Of a stretch of 5,688 nucleotides of DNA, positions 1 to 5,414 are shown in pieces. The position numbers and the translations under genes were made by a program. The DNA is taken from NCBI GenBank assembly GCA_022567875.1, contig JADFGB010000094.1:1-5688 (forward strand), read 5' to 3'. Source of the DNA: Bacteroidota bacterium. GTDB taxonomy: Bacteria; Bacteroidota; Ignavibacteria; Ignavibacteriales; Ignavibacteriaceae. The notes beneath the pieces are model-generated. The model ran no database searches and was not told the DNA's origin. It saw only the letters and a list, made by a program, of their open reading frames with translations. Within the stretch, counting starts at the first letter, position 1; the number at the start of each line of letters is the position of its first letter.

Positions 1-518
1 CCTACAAAGAAGATTTGAATGGGACAACAGTAACAATTGTAGGCGCAGGTGGCGGAGCAAGAGCAGTAATTTATTCTTTACTAAGAAATTTTAAAATTGA
101 TAAAATTAATTTGATTAATAGAACAAAAGAACGCGCTGAAACTTTAAAAGAATATTTTACTGATAAGATGAAATTTGATCACTTTGAAACTTTTGAACTT
201 ATCCCCCCTGATAATGTTAAACTTTTTAACCAATCCAAACTGATAATCAATGCTACATCTGTCGGAATGACACCAGATTATGACGATTCAATTACTCCTT
301 TGAAAGAGTCATTTAATAAAGAGCAGATAGTTTTTGATATGGTTTATAATCCTGCAAAAACACAATTACTAAATATTGCTAAAAGATCCGGTGCCAAAAC
401 ATTGGATGGCTTAATGATGTTGGCATTTCAAGCAGCTAAATCCTATGAATTATGGACAGGTGAAGAAATGCCGGTAAATAAAATTTATAAATCTTTACAG
501 CTCTATATAGCAAACTAA
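1..518 (+). CDS. aroE: Shikimate dehydrogenase (NADP+), C-terminal part, 5' end outside window
   Basis: AroE reduces 3-dehydroshikimate to shikimate with NADPH in the cytoplasmic shikimate pathway to aromatic amino acids. The reading frame is open to the left edge (first whole codon at 3, reading YKEDLNGTTV), so the gene starts outside the window. About 171 residues are visible of a usual ~270-290. Visible residues show the nucleotide-binding loop GAGGGAR (14-20), the NADP-selecting NRT followed by KER (39-44), NATSVGM (83-89), FDMVYNP (111-117) and the C-terminal DGL...QAAKSYELWTG block, in normal AroE order. The missing part is the N-terminal substrate-binding domain. A TTG at 15 could be mistaken for a start, but it lies inside the conserved strand before the glycine loop. 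The TAA stop overlaps the stop of the converging aminotransferase. Identification is firm. Confidence 0.95.
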   Translation, partial: YKEDLNGTTVTIVGAGGGARAVIYSLLRNFKIDKINLINRTKERAETLKEYFTDKMKFDHFETFELIPPDNVKLFNQSKLIINATSVGMTPDYDDSITPLKESFNKEQIVFDMVYNPAKTQLLNIAKRSGAKTLDGLMMLAFQAAKSYELWTGEEMPVNKIYKSLQLYIAN

Positions 519-1708
519 TTAAGCTTTAAAAGAGAATCTTTCAATCTGCTTATTCCTTCTTTAATATCATCCATCGATGCTGCATAGGACATTCTAACGC
601 AATTATCATTTCCAAAAGCAACCCCCGGAACTAAGCCTATATTTGCTTCATTTATTAAATAGTTACAAAAAGAAACGGAATCTATAACGGTAAAATTATT
701 AAATGATTTATTGTAATAATTGCTTACATCAAAAAAAGTATAAAACGCACCTTTAGGTGTTTGGCAATTTATTCCGTCTATTGATTGCAATTCTTTTACA
801 ATATAATTACGTCTTAAATTAAATTCATCAACCATTTCACTTATTTCATTACCATCTCCGTTTAAAGCTGCATTAGCAGCAGCTTGAGAAATTGATGATG
901 CATTAGAAGTAGATTGACTTTGAAGATTCTTTGCAAGTTTTATTATATCTTTATTTCCTCCGGCGTAACCGATACGCCAGCCTGTCATTGCAAAAGCTTT
1001 ACTAACACCATTAATTGTTATAGTTCTGTCTTTTAGTTCTTCAATAGAACCGATAGAAAAATGTTCTTCTCCATCAAATAATATTTTTTCATATATCTCA
1101 TCAGAAACTATAAAAATATCTTTGTCTATTAATACTTCAGCTAAATCTAATATTTCTTGTTTTGAATAAACTGTTCCTGTAGGATTTGAAGGGGTATTAA
1201 AAAGAAATACCTTTGTCTTTTCAGTTATAGATTGTTTTAATTGGTTGGGATTTATTTTAAAATTGTCCTTTATATCTGTGTTTATTATAACTGGTATTGC
1301 CTGTGCAATTTTTGTTATATCAGGATAACTTACCCAATATGGAGACTGAAAAATTACTTCATCTCCTGGATTGCACAAAGCCATTATAATATTAAATATT
1401 GAATGTTTGGCTCCTGTGGAGACTAAAATATTTTCATTTGTAAACAATAAATTGTTATCTTTTTTAAATTTTGTTATAATAGATTCAATTAATTCTGCAG
1501 TACCTTGAACAGGTGTATATCTAGTTTGGTTATTATTAATGGCTGATATAGCTGCCGATTTAATGTATTCCGGTGTATTGAAGTCAGGTTCCCCTGCACT
1601 AAAGCTTAATATTGGTTTTCCTTCTGTACGTAATTTTTTTATGAGCGCTGTTATAGCAAGTGTCTTGCTCTCCTGAATAGATGATATAAGATTAGAATAT
1701 TCTGACAA
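515..1708 (-). CDS. Pyridoxal-phosphate class I aminotransferase (aspartate/prephenate aminotransferase type)
   Basis: This 397-residue cytoplasmic enzyme has the full fold-type I aminotransferase motif set. SFSAGEPDFNTP is near residues 35-46 and TGAKHSIFN near 98-106. QSPYW carries the cofactor-stacking aromatic (W125). NTPSNPTG has N175, and SDEIY has D203 and Y206. The PLP Schiff-base lysine is K237 in NGVSKAFAMTGWRIGY, with phosphate-binding R245. NCVRMSYA holds the substrate-carboxylate arginine R372. This pattern matches the I-gamma aspartate aminotransferases of Thermus and Bacillus. K101 sits where the Thermus enzyme has a lysine linked to acidic-substrate recognition, so aspartate, glutamate or prephenate are likely substrates; the exact choice is inference. 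The start is TTG: it is the first possible start after an in-frame TAA and has a good Shine-Dalgarno site 6 bases upstream. The TAG stop overlaps the aroE stop on the other strand. An aspC- or aat-type name would fit. Confidence 0.93.
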   Translation of the reverse strand: MSEYSNLISSIQESKTLAITALIKKLRTEGKPILSFSAGEPDFNTPEYIKSAAISAINNNQTRYTPVQGTAELIESIITKFKKDNNLLFTNENILVSTGAKHSIFNIIMALCNPGDEVIFQSPYWVSYPDITKIAQAIPVIINTDIKDNFKINPNQLKQSITEKTKVFLFNTPSNPTGTVYSKQEILDLAEVLIDKDIFIVSDEIYEKILFDGEEHFSIGSIEELKDRTITINGVSKAFAMTGWRIGYAGGNKDIIKLAKNLQSQSTSNASSISQAAANAALNGDGNEISEMVDEFNLRRNYIVKELQSIDGINCQTPKGAFYTFFDVSNYYNKSFNNFTVIDSVSFCNYLINEANIGLVPGVAFGNDNCVRMSYAASMDDIKEGISRLKDSLLKLN

Positions 1709-1714
1709 AGTGTG

Positions 1715-1721
1715 CCTCTCT
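1715..1721 (-). promoter_or_regulatory. Ribosome binding site supporting a TTG start
   Basis: On the minus strand AGAGAGG lies 6 bases before the TTG at 1708-1706. An in-frame TAA sits just upstream of it and there is no ATG or GTG between, so this site fixes TTG as the start of the aminotransferase gene. Most other genes in the window lack such a clear site. Confidence 0.7.
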
Positions 1722-1777
1722 TTTTAGTTTAAATTTTAAATGAAAATATAATAAAGAAAAAGAATTGATAAAAATAG

Positions 1778-1806
1778 TTGACTTATTTTTTATTAATACT
1801 TATTAT
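1778..1806 (+). promoter_or_regulatory. Sigma70-like promoter in the gap between two minus-strand genes
   Basis: TTGACT (1778-1783) and TATTAT (1801-1806) are separated by exactly 17 bases, and each matches 5 of 6 consensus positions. It points right, away from the aminotransferase and antisense to the end of the propeller-protein gene, where no plus-strand gene is visible. It could drive a small or antisense RNA. In DNA this rich in A and T it could also be chance, and Bacteroidota-type housekeeping promoters usually have a different consensus. Confidence 0.25.
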
Positions 1807-1910
1807 TTAAAAAAATAATTTAGCCGATAAAACACGAATGCTCTGTAGAATTAATTATTTAATTTATAAAATAAAAAGTATTAACGAAGTAGGATTTGAA
1901 CTAGGAAGAT

Positions 1911-3731
1911 TTATCGTAGTAATATCATCTTCTTAGTTTCAGTAAATTTTCCTGCAGTAAGTTTATAAAAATAAATTCCGCTTGTTAAATTATCAGCATT
2001 AAATTTAAAATTATATACACCTGAATTTAATTCTTTGTTAACAAGAGTAGTAATCTTTTTGCCTAATACATCAAATACTTTTAATGTGACAAATGAATTT
2101 TCTTTAATAGAAAATTGTATTTGCGTACTCGGATTAAATGGATTAGGGAAGTTTTGTCTTAATTGAAAATCTTCAGGTATTGATGATGTTATGTTATCAA
2201 TTCCTGTAACAGTGTTTTGTTCAGTAATTGTTAAAATTTGATTTACATGTACATTAGTTAATTCCTGTATATTACCGGAAGGCCAAGTAATAGTTATTTT
2301 ATCAATATTTGCATTATCTTTTAGTCCGAAACCTAAATCTAAGCAGTGCATATATGCAAAACTACTGCCGGAATGAACTTCTTTTAACTGAATAAGACTT
2401 CCTGCTTCAACCTTAACTTTTGCCCCAACAGCACTTCTATTACTTTGAACTCCAACTAATTTTAAAGTTATCCAATTATTATTATTACCTTGATTTAAAA
2501 ATAAATGAGCCTTACCTCTAACTGTATCTTCTAAACTTTCTGATTCTCTTAAAATATTTAGAAAAATAATATCCATAAATCCATCGTTGTTAATATCTAA
2601 ATATGCACTTGCTCGGCTGTCCCCTAAATTTTCTCCAAGTCCTACCAAGTAGGCCATTTCAACGAATGTTCCGTTACCCATATTTTTATAATAAACATTT
2701 TTTTGTGGATATGACTGCGGCCAAAACATACCTCCGTTTACGGCATAAATGTCATCATATCCGTCATTATCATAATCGGCTATATTTACACCCCATGTCA
2801 TTGATCCGTTTGTTATACCAACAGCAGTATTTCTGTTTGTGACCGTTCCGTCACCATTATTTACTAGGAAAATATCATTTCCAAGATTTGTAATATAAAT
2901 TTCAAAATCGCCGTCATGGTCAAAGTCCGTGTAATCCACGCCCATTCCTGCAGTAGGAGGTATATTTAATGCAGGACCCAAATCTGTAAAAGTATTATTC
3001 TTATTATTTCGTAAAAAACCATCCAATCCAAATTCATTAGCAACATAAATATCCATGTATCCGTCGTTGTCATAATCACAAGAACCGACCGCTAAAGCAG
3101 TTTGAAGTTCACTGTGGTTTGCCCAAGACGTCATATCAGTGAATGTGCCGTCACCGTTGTTGTGATAAAAATTATTTGCGTACTCAATATCTTGCTGTGC
3201 ACGGTTAAGCACATATAAATCTAAAAAACCGTCATTGTCAAAGTCAGCCATAGTAGCACTTGAACTGTACCCGGAATCGCTTCCCAACACACTTCCGGTA
3301 ACACCAGCTTGCAATGCCATATCTGTAAATTTTCCGGTACCGTCATTTATATATAAATTATTGGGTGCTTTATAATTGCTAACAAAAATATCAATATCAC
3401 CGTCGTTATCAATATCACCTGCAACAGTACCCCAACTGTTAAAATTATTATCTACACCTGAGGCTTGACCGACTTCTGTAAAAGTATTATCACCGTTATT
3501 AATGTATAACTGATTTGGTGAACCGGCAGCATTTACCAAGTATATGTCGGTATATCCGTCACCGTTAAAATCAGCGCAGGCAATTCCTCCTAAATAGGGG
3601 AATCCTCCTTCAGCATGCTGATAATTAATTCCTGAAGATTGTGTTATCTCTTGAAATACCTGTCCGTACCCAGTAACACTGAGAAATAATATTAGGGTAA
3701 AAAATAATTTTATTTGTAATTGTGTTTTCAT
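1911..3731 (-). CDS. Exported FG-GAP/VCBS-repeat and ASPIC/UnbV (CRTAC1-like) protein with type IX sorting domain
   Basis: This is a 606-residue exported protein of unknown specific role. Residues 1-23 form a Sec signal peptide (MKTQLQIK, hydrophobic FFTLILFL core, likely cut after GYG before Q24). Seven acidic loops of the form D-x-[DN]-x-D-G-x-x-[DE] begin at residues 54, 106, 163, 219, 269, 319 and 379. They are spaced 50-60 residues apart, as expected of a seven-bladed beta-propeller with calcium-binding FG-GAP/VCBS blades. Residues about 432-500 (NRSAVGAKV, HSGSSFAYMH, LGFGL, ITWPSGN) are the ASPIC/UnbV domain of the CRTAC1 family. After a linker, residues about 521-606 form a Por/type IX sorting domain (NFPNPFNPST, VFDVLGKKI, LTSGIYFYKL, ending KMILLR), predicting passage through the type IX system to the cell surface or medium. 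I chose the ATG at 3731: the frame is open to 3800, but the signal peptide begins here and the extra 23 residues would bury it. A binding or adhesion role is inference. Confidence 0.92.
   Translation of the reverse strand: MKTQLQIKLFFTLILFLSVTGYGQVFQEITQSSGINYQHAEGGFPYLGGIACADFNGDGYTDIYLVNAAGSPNQLYINNGDNTFTEVGQASGVDNNFNSWGTVAGDIDNDGDIDIFVSNYKAPNNLYINDGTGKFTDMALQAGVTGSVLGSDSGYSSSATMADFDNDGFLDLYVLNRAQQDIEYANNFYHNNGDGTFTDMTSWANHSELQTALAVGSCDYDNDGYMDIYVANEFGLDGFLRNNKNNTFTDLGPALNIPPTAGMGVDYTDFDHDGDFEIYITNLGNDIFLVNNGDGTVTNRNTAVGITNGSMTWGVNIADYDNDGYDDIYAVNGGMFWPQSYPQKNVYYKNMGNGTFVEMAYLVGLGENLGDSRASAYLDINNDGFMDIIFLNILRESESLEDTVRGKAHLFLNQGNNNNWITLKLVGVQSNRSAVGAKVKVEAGSLIQLKEVHSGSSFAYMHCLDLGFGLKDNANIDKITITWPSGNIQELTNVHVNQILTITEQNTVTGIDNITSSIPEDFQLRQNFPNPFNPSTQIQFSIKENSFVTLKVFDVLGKKITTLVNKELNSGVYNFKFNADNLTSGIYFYKLTAGKFTETKKMILLR
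2562..3584 (-). repeat. Seven tandem FG-GAP/VCBS coding repeats
   Basis: Within the exported protein, seven degenerate units of 50-60 codons each carry an acidic metal-binding loop followed by an 'IYVxN...LYxNNGDGTFT' type segment. At DNA level this shows on the plus strand as recurring 'ccgtcattgtca'-like words (the DNDG codons), for example near 2761, 3061 and 3231. Amino-acid conservation with many synonymous changes points to old duplication, not recent DNA expansion. Confidence 0.85.
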
Positions 3732-3759
3732 ATTTGACTCAACATAATCATAAATTTTA

Positions 3760-3796
3760 ATTATATATAAAATAAATACTTGGGAATACGTATTCC
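3760..3796 (-). promoter_or_regulatory. Possible promoter with an overlapping 14-bp palindrome upstream of the propeller gene
   Basis: The gap between coaD and the exported-protein gene holds a perfect 14-base palindrome, GGAATACGTATTCC (3783-3796). On the minus strand TATAAT (3765-3760) follows 17 bases later, about 28 bases before the ATG. The -35 position would fall in the palindrome (TATTCC, a poor match), so the palindrome could be an operator. It could instead be a weak hairpin ending the coaD transcript, though no T run follows it directly. Confidence 0.3.
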
Positions 3797-3809
3797 ACAA
3801 AAAATTTAG

Positions 3810-4286
3810 TTATTTAAATTTTATTTTTAGAGCATCCAAAACGGATTCAGGTACAAACTCTGTTATATCTGCATTTAATTCTGCTAAATTTCTTATTAAA
3901 GATGAATTTAAATACGTATATTTTTCGTGAGGCATTAAAAAAACAGTCTTTATATTAGAATCCAATTTTCTGTTCATTAATGCCATTTGAAATTCATATT
4001 CAAAGTCACTTACAGCTCTTAATCCTCTGATAATTCCAACTGCACCAACCCGATGAGCGTGTTCAACAACGAGACCTTCAAAAGAATCAATTTCAACTTT
4101 TTGAAAATCTTTAAGACTTTCTTTCAACATTTCTAGTCTTTCTTCGGTTGAAAAAAGAGGTGTCTTTGATGCATTTACAGCAATTGTAACAACTACAGAA
4201 TCAAAAAGTTCTGTGGCTCTTTTTATTACATCTATGTGTCCGTTTGTAACGGGATCAAAAGTACCGGGGTAAATTACTTTTCTCAT
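3810..4286 (-). CDS. coaD: Phosphopantetheine adenylyltransferase (PPAT)
   Basis: CoaD joins 4'-phosphopantetheine and ATP to give dephospho-CoA and pyrophosphate, the fourth step of CoA synthesis from pantothenate, in the cytoplasm. The 158-residue length is normal for bacterial PPAT. The N-terminus YPGTFDPVTNGH (6-17) holds the nucleotidyltransferase T/HxGH motif (TNGH, 14-17). K41, the GIIRGLRAVSDFEYEFQ block (84-100, with R87 and R90) and the late SSLIR segment (128-132) complete the active site. The ATG at 4286 begins directly at the conserved MRKVIYPGTF; I see no strong Shine-Dalgarno site. It starts 7 bases after the stop of the RsmD-like gene upstream, so the two are very likely co-transcribed. 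This rsmD-coaD pairing is common in bacteria. Confidence 0.97.
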   Translation of the reverse strand: MRKVIYPGTFDPVTNGHIDVIKRATELFDSVVVTIAVNASKTPLFSTEERLEMLKESLKDFQKVEIDSFEGLVVEHAHRVGAVGIIRGLRAVSDFEYEFQMALMNRKLDSNIKTVFLMPHEKYTYLNSSLIRNLAELNADITEFVPESVLDALKIKFK

Positions 4287-4293
4287 AAATTTA

Positions 4294-4746
4294 TTAATTA
4301 TTTTTCAATTCGTATAAACAGGAATCACCGATAATTTTAAAAGGTTCACAGTTAAAATTTTTTATATCTTTTCCTTTAGTTTGTACAGACCTTTCAATTA
4401 TCATAATTCCTTCATCAGCAAGGTATTTATTAAAAAGTATATTTTCAACTACTTTATAAATATCGTCTTTAAAAAAGGGAGGATCAGCTATAATTAGATT
4501 ATATTTTTCGTGTTCTTTTAATAGTGAAAATTTTAAAGCAGTCATTTTAAAAATTCTGGTTCTGTCGTGAGCAGAAAGTTTTTTTATATTTTTTGAAGAT
4601 AAATAATTGAGAAGTAATTTAAGAAAATACATATACGATGAAATAGTTATCGCAGCGTAGTTACGTATTCGTATCTCTTTTGCGTATAAGTAAAAAGTTC
4701 TTTTTGTTTCATTCTTTATAACTAAAAATAACATTCTGATACGCAA
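4294..4746 (-). CDS. rsmD: RsmD-like 16S rRNA (guanine-N2) methyltransferase, N-terminally truncated, probably inactive
   Basis: Intact RsmD uses SAM to methylate G966 of 16S rRNA and is about 180-200 residues long. This frame gives 150. From about residue 52 it follows RsmD: SKNIKKL, an RTRIFKMTALKFSL segment, KYNLIIADPPF (81-91, catalytic DPPF at 88-91), then LADEGIMIIERS (109-120). Placement directly before coaD supports the name. The region that should contain the RPT..RE segment and the SAM-binding motif I (usually DLFAGSG) is absent here and in the other two frames of this strand. Residues 25-50 may be a decayed copy of the strand after motif I, without its acidic residue. The start is uncertain: TTG at 4746 or ATG at 4734, neither with a Shine-Dalgarno site. 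I read it as a remnant; a divergent working enzyme is less likely. Confidence 0.7.
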   Translation of the reverse strand: MRIRMLFLVIKNETKRTFYLYAKEIRIRNYAAITISSYMYFLKLLLNYLSSKNIKKLSAHDRTRIFKMTALKFSLLKEHEKYNLIIADPPFFKDDIYKVVENILFNKYLADEGIMIIERSVQTKGKDIKNFNCEPFKIIGDSCLYELKNN

Positions 4747-4795
4747 TTAAACTAAAATGTATAATAAAAAAATATAATATTGCATTTAGCATTAT

Positions 4796-4802
4796 GTTAG
4801 AT
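4796..4802 (+). other. Integron core recombination site at the 5' cassette boundary
   Basis: GTTAGAT fits GTTRRRY; integrase would cut between G4796 and T4797. There is no RYYYAAC partner core in the 60 bases to its left, so the left flank is not an attC. It is either an attI-like site or a secondary insertion site. A small repeat, TGCAT (4781-4785) with ATGCA (4801-4805), brackets the boundary. Confidence 0.5.
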
Positions 4803-4812
4803 GCATAAAGAT

Positions 4813-4820
4813 AAAGGAGA
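4813..4820 (+). promoter_or_regulatory. Strong Shine-Dalgarno site of the cassette gene
   Basis: AAAGGAGA lies 6 bases before the ATG at 4827. It is the best ribosome site in the window, unlike the weak sites of the resident genes. That supports a foreign origin and fixes the start of the small membrane protein. Confidence 0.75.
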
Positions 4821-4826
4821 AGCATC

Positions 4827-5057
4827 ATGGATATTCAGACATTAACAATATTCTTTACGTGGTGTACTATAATAAACGGTGCCCTGTTGGTCCTCTGGAT
4901 CACAATGTATTCATTGGCTCCGGATTTGGTGTACCGTACGCAAAACAAATGGTTTCCCATTCCCCGAGAAACATTCAACGTGGTCTTTTACTCCTTCCTC
5001 GGGTTGTTCAAAATTGTTTTTCTGTTCTTCAATGTTGTCCCCTACGTGGCTTTGTAG
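4827..5057 (+). CDS. DUF6868-type small membrane protein (cassette-borne)
   Basis: This 76-residue protein of unknown function resembles, from memory, the DUF6868 family of short proteins, mostly seen in marine proteobacteria. It has two predicted membrane helices, about residues 8-30 (FFTWCTIINGALLVLWITMY) and 51-74 (NVVFYSFLGLFKIVFLFFNV). They are joined by the conserved polar stretch APDLVYRTQ-KWFPIPRETF (31-50). Family members as I recall them run a few residues longer, past the VPYVAL end, so the C-terminus may be slightly shortened. The ATG is set by AAAGGAGA 6 bases upstream. The gene fills the apparent integron cassette and reads toward the attC, as cassette genes normally do. Its G+C content is far above its neighbours. 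No function can be inferred beyond an inner-membrane location. Overlapping frames here (4859-5101, 4879-5124 and reverse 4911-5174) look like chance readings. Confidence 0.85.
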   Translation: MDIQTLTIFFTWCTIINGALLVLWITMYSLAPDLVYRTQNKWFPIPRETFNVVFYSFLGLFKIVFLFFNVVPYVAL

Positions 5058-5078
5058 ATCGTTGGATAAACATTGTTC

Positions 5079-5139
5079 ATCTAACAAAGCCTTGCACTTA
5101 GCTGCATTCCATAGCCGCAAGTGACCCTTAAAGTTAGGC
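5079..5139 (+). repeat. attC-like recombination site (59-base element)
   Basis: This 61-base imperfect inverted repeat starts with ATCTAAC (5079-5085, fits RYYYAAC) and ends with GTTAGGC (5133-5139, fits GTTRRRY). The outer arms pair as CTAAC with GTTAG. The inner arms pair as CACTT (5095-5099) with AAGTG (5119-5123), then GC (5101-5102) with GC (5117-5118) and GC (5104-5105) with GC (5114-5115), leaving A5100 unpaired. A poorly paired stretch separates outer and inner arms, and the apex loop is about 8 bases. Paired outer core boxes, an unpaired spacer, an inner arm with an extrahelical base and a short apex are the hallmarks of attC sites, which fold as single strands for the integrase. The inner box is weaker than in the best-known sites. 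Confidence 0.65.
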
Positions 5140-5182
5140 TTTATAGGATATTTTTTAATGCTGAAGTGCTTCATATAATGGT

Positions 5183-5201
5183 AACCGGGTATCTGGTTTT
5201 T
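5183..5201 (+). terminator. Possible weak Rho-independent terminator
   Basis: AACCGG (5183-5188) and CTGGTT (5193-5198) form a 6-bp stem with one G-T pair and a 4-base loop, running into a T run (5197-5201). It lies after the cassette and before the CHASE2 gene, so it could end rightward transcription from the cassette. The short stem makes this tentative. Confidence 0.3.
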
Positions 5202-5226
5202 CGAATTTATAATATTCTTTTTATAG

Positions 5227-5255
5227 TTGAATTAAATAAATAAATAGTTTATAAT
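5227..5255 (+). promoter_or_regulatory. Sigma70-like promoter ahead of the CHASE2 gene
   Basis: TTGAAT (5227-5232) and TATAAT (5250-5255) are 17 bases apart; the -10 box is perfect and the -35 box matches 4 of 6. Transcription would begin near 5262, about 10 bases before the small frame at 5272 and about 150 before the likely TTG start of the sensor protein. The local A+T richness makes chance matches common. Confidence 0.3.
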
Positions 5256-5414
5256 TGCCTTCAATCTTTTTATGTTTAAAAACAGAGAAAAATATCGCCG
5301 AATTATTTATTTACTTTCATTTTTTTATGTGAGCTTCTTTTTTCTTACTCCTTATTTTCATCCTTTCAAATTCATATATTTGATAAATTAATATCCAACA
5401 ATATTATTTTTGAA

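Larger units (their letters stand above)
1709..1910. other. A+T-rich intergenic region with no gene seen
   Basis: This 202-base gap separates the starts and ends of two minus-strand genes. I see no open frame of useful length. It must hold the aminotransferase leader and promoter, for which I cannot pick convincing minus-strand boxes. The repeat AAATAATT (1813-1820) is complementary to AATTATTT (1853-1860). Read on the minus strand, downstream of the propeller-protein gene, this gives a stem followed by a T run with a loop of about 32 bases. It is a weak terminator candidate at best, because the stem is all A/T. Confidence 0.4.
4797..5133 (+). mobile_element. Integron-type gene cassette, 337 bases, carrying one ORF
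   Basis: The unit runs from the G/TT cut in GTTAGAT (4796-4802) to the G of GTTAGGC (5133-5139), both matching the GTTRRRY cassette core. It has a 30-base leader, one forward ORF with a strong Shine-Dalgarno site, and an attC-like hairpin starting 21 bases after the stop codon, which is the standard compact cassette layout. Hand counting gives 102 G+C in 240 bases (42%) for 4861-5100, against 13 of 60 for 4681-4740 and 9 of 60 for 5221-5280. The unit is therefore probably acquired. No integrase or second attC is in view, so it may be a lone cassette at a secondary site or one end of an array. Confidence 0.65.
5140..5414. other. Region between cassette and CHASE2 gene; no convincing gene
   Basis: This stretch holds the terminator-like hairpin near 5190 and a promoter-like pair near 5240. 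It also holds a short forward frame, 5272-5391 (39 codons, start MFKNREKYRR, one hydrophobic stretch), with no Shine-Dalgarno site. That frame could be a leader peptide, a frameshifted first helix of the following sensor protein, or noise. No second attC site and no missing N-terminal half of rsmD could be found here on either strand. Confidence 0.5.

Noticed and set aside
1880..1910. A tRNA 3' end on the minus strand, suggested by GTTCAAATC resembling a T-loop
   Set aside because: The bases on either side do not pair as a T-stem, no acceptor, D or anticodon arms are present, and a tRNA would overlap the end of the exported-protein gene.
2603..2842. Forward 79-codon frame inside the exported-protein gene
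   Set aside because: It lies antisense to clear propeller repeats, is rich in H, Y, R and L as mirror frames of such repeats tend to be, and has no ribosome site or recognisable domain.
3732..3800. Longer form of the exported protein starting at 3800
   Set aside because: It would place 23 residues before a complete signal peptide and run through the palindrome and promoter-like region.
4760..4778. Two TATAAT boxes (4760-4765 and 4773-4778) as cassette promoters
   Set aside because: Neither has a good -35 box at 16-18 bases, and such words are expected by chance in this A/T-only stretch.
5061..5067. GTTGGAT as a further integron core site
   Set aside because: It fits the degenerate GTTRRRY pattern but has no paired partner core; the site at 5133 pairs properly with ATCTAAC at 5079.
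4859..5174. Three further overlapping frames across the cassette (4859-5101, 4879-5124, and reverse 4911-5174)
   Set aside because: They are alternate readings of the small membrane-protein gene, whose frame has the strong ribosome site and a recognisable family pattern; two run into the attC hairpin and the reverse one runs right across it.
5158..5220. Protein-like minus-strand stretch reading KEYYKFEKPDTRLPLYEALQ
   Set aside because: Only 21 codons between two stops, no start, and it overlaps the terminator-like hairpin. It might be a gene remnant, but nothing else supports it.
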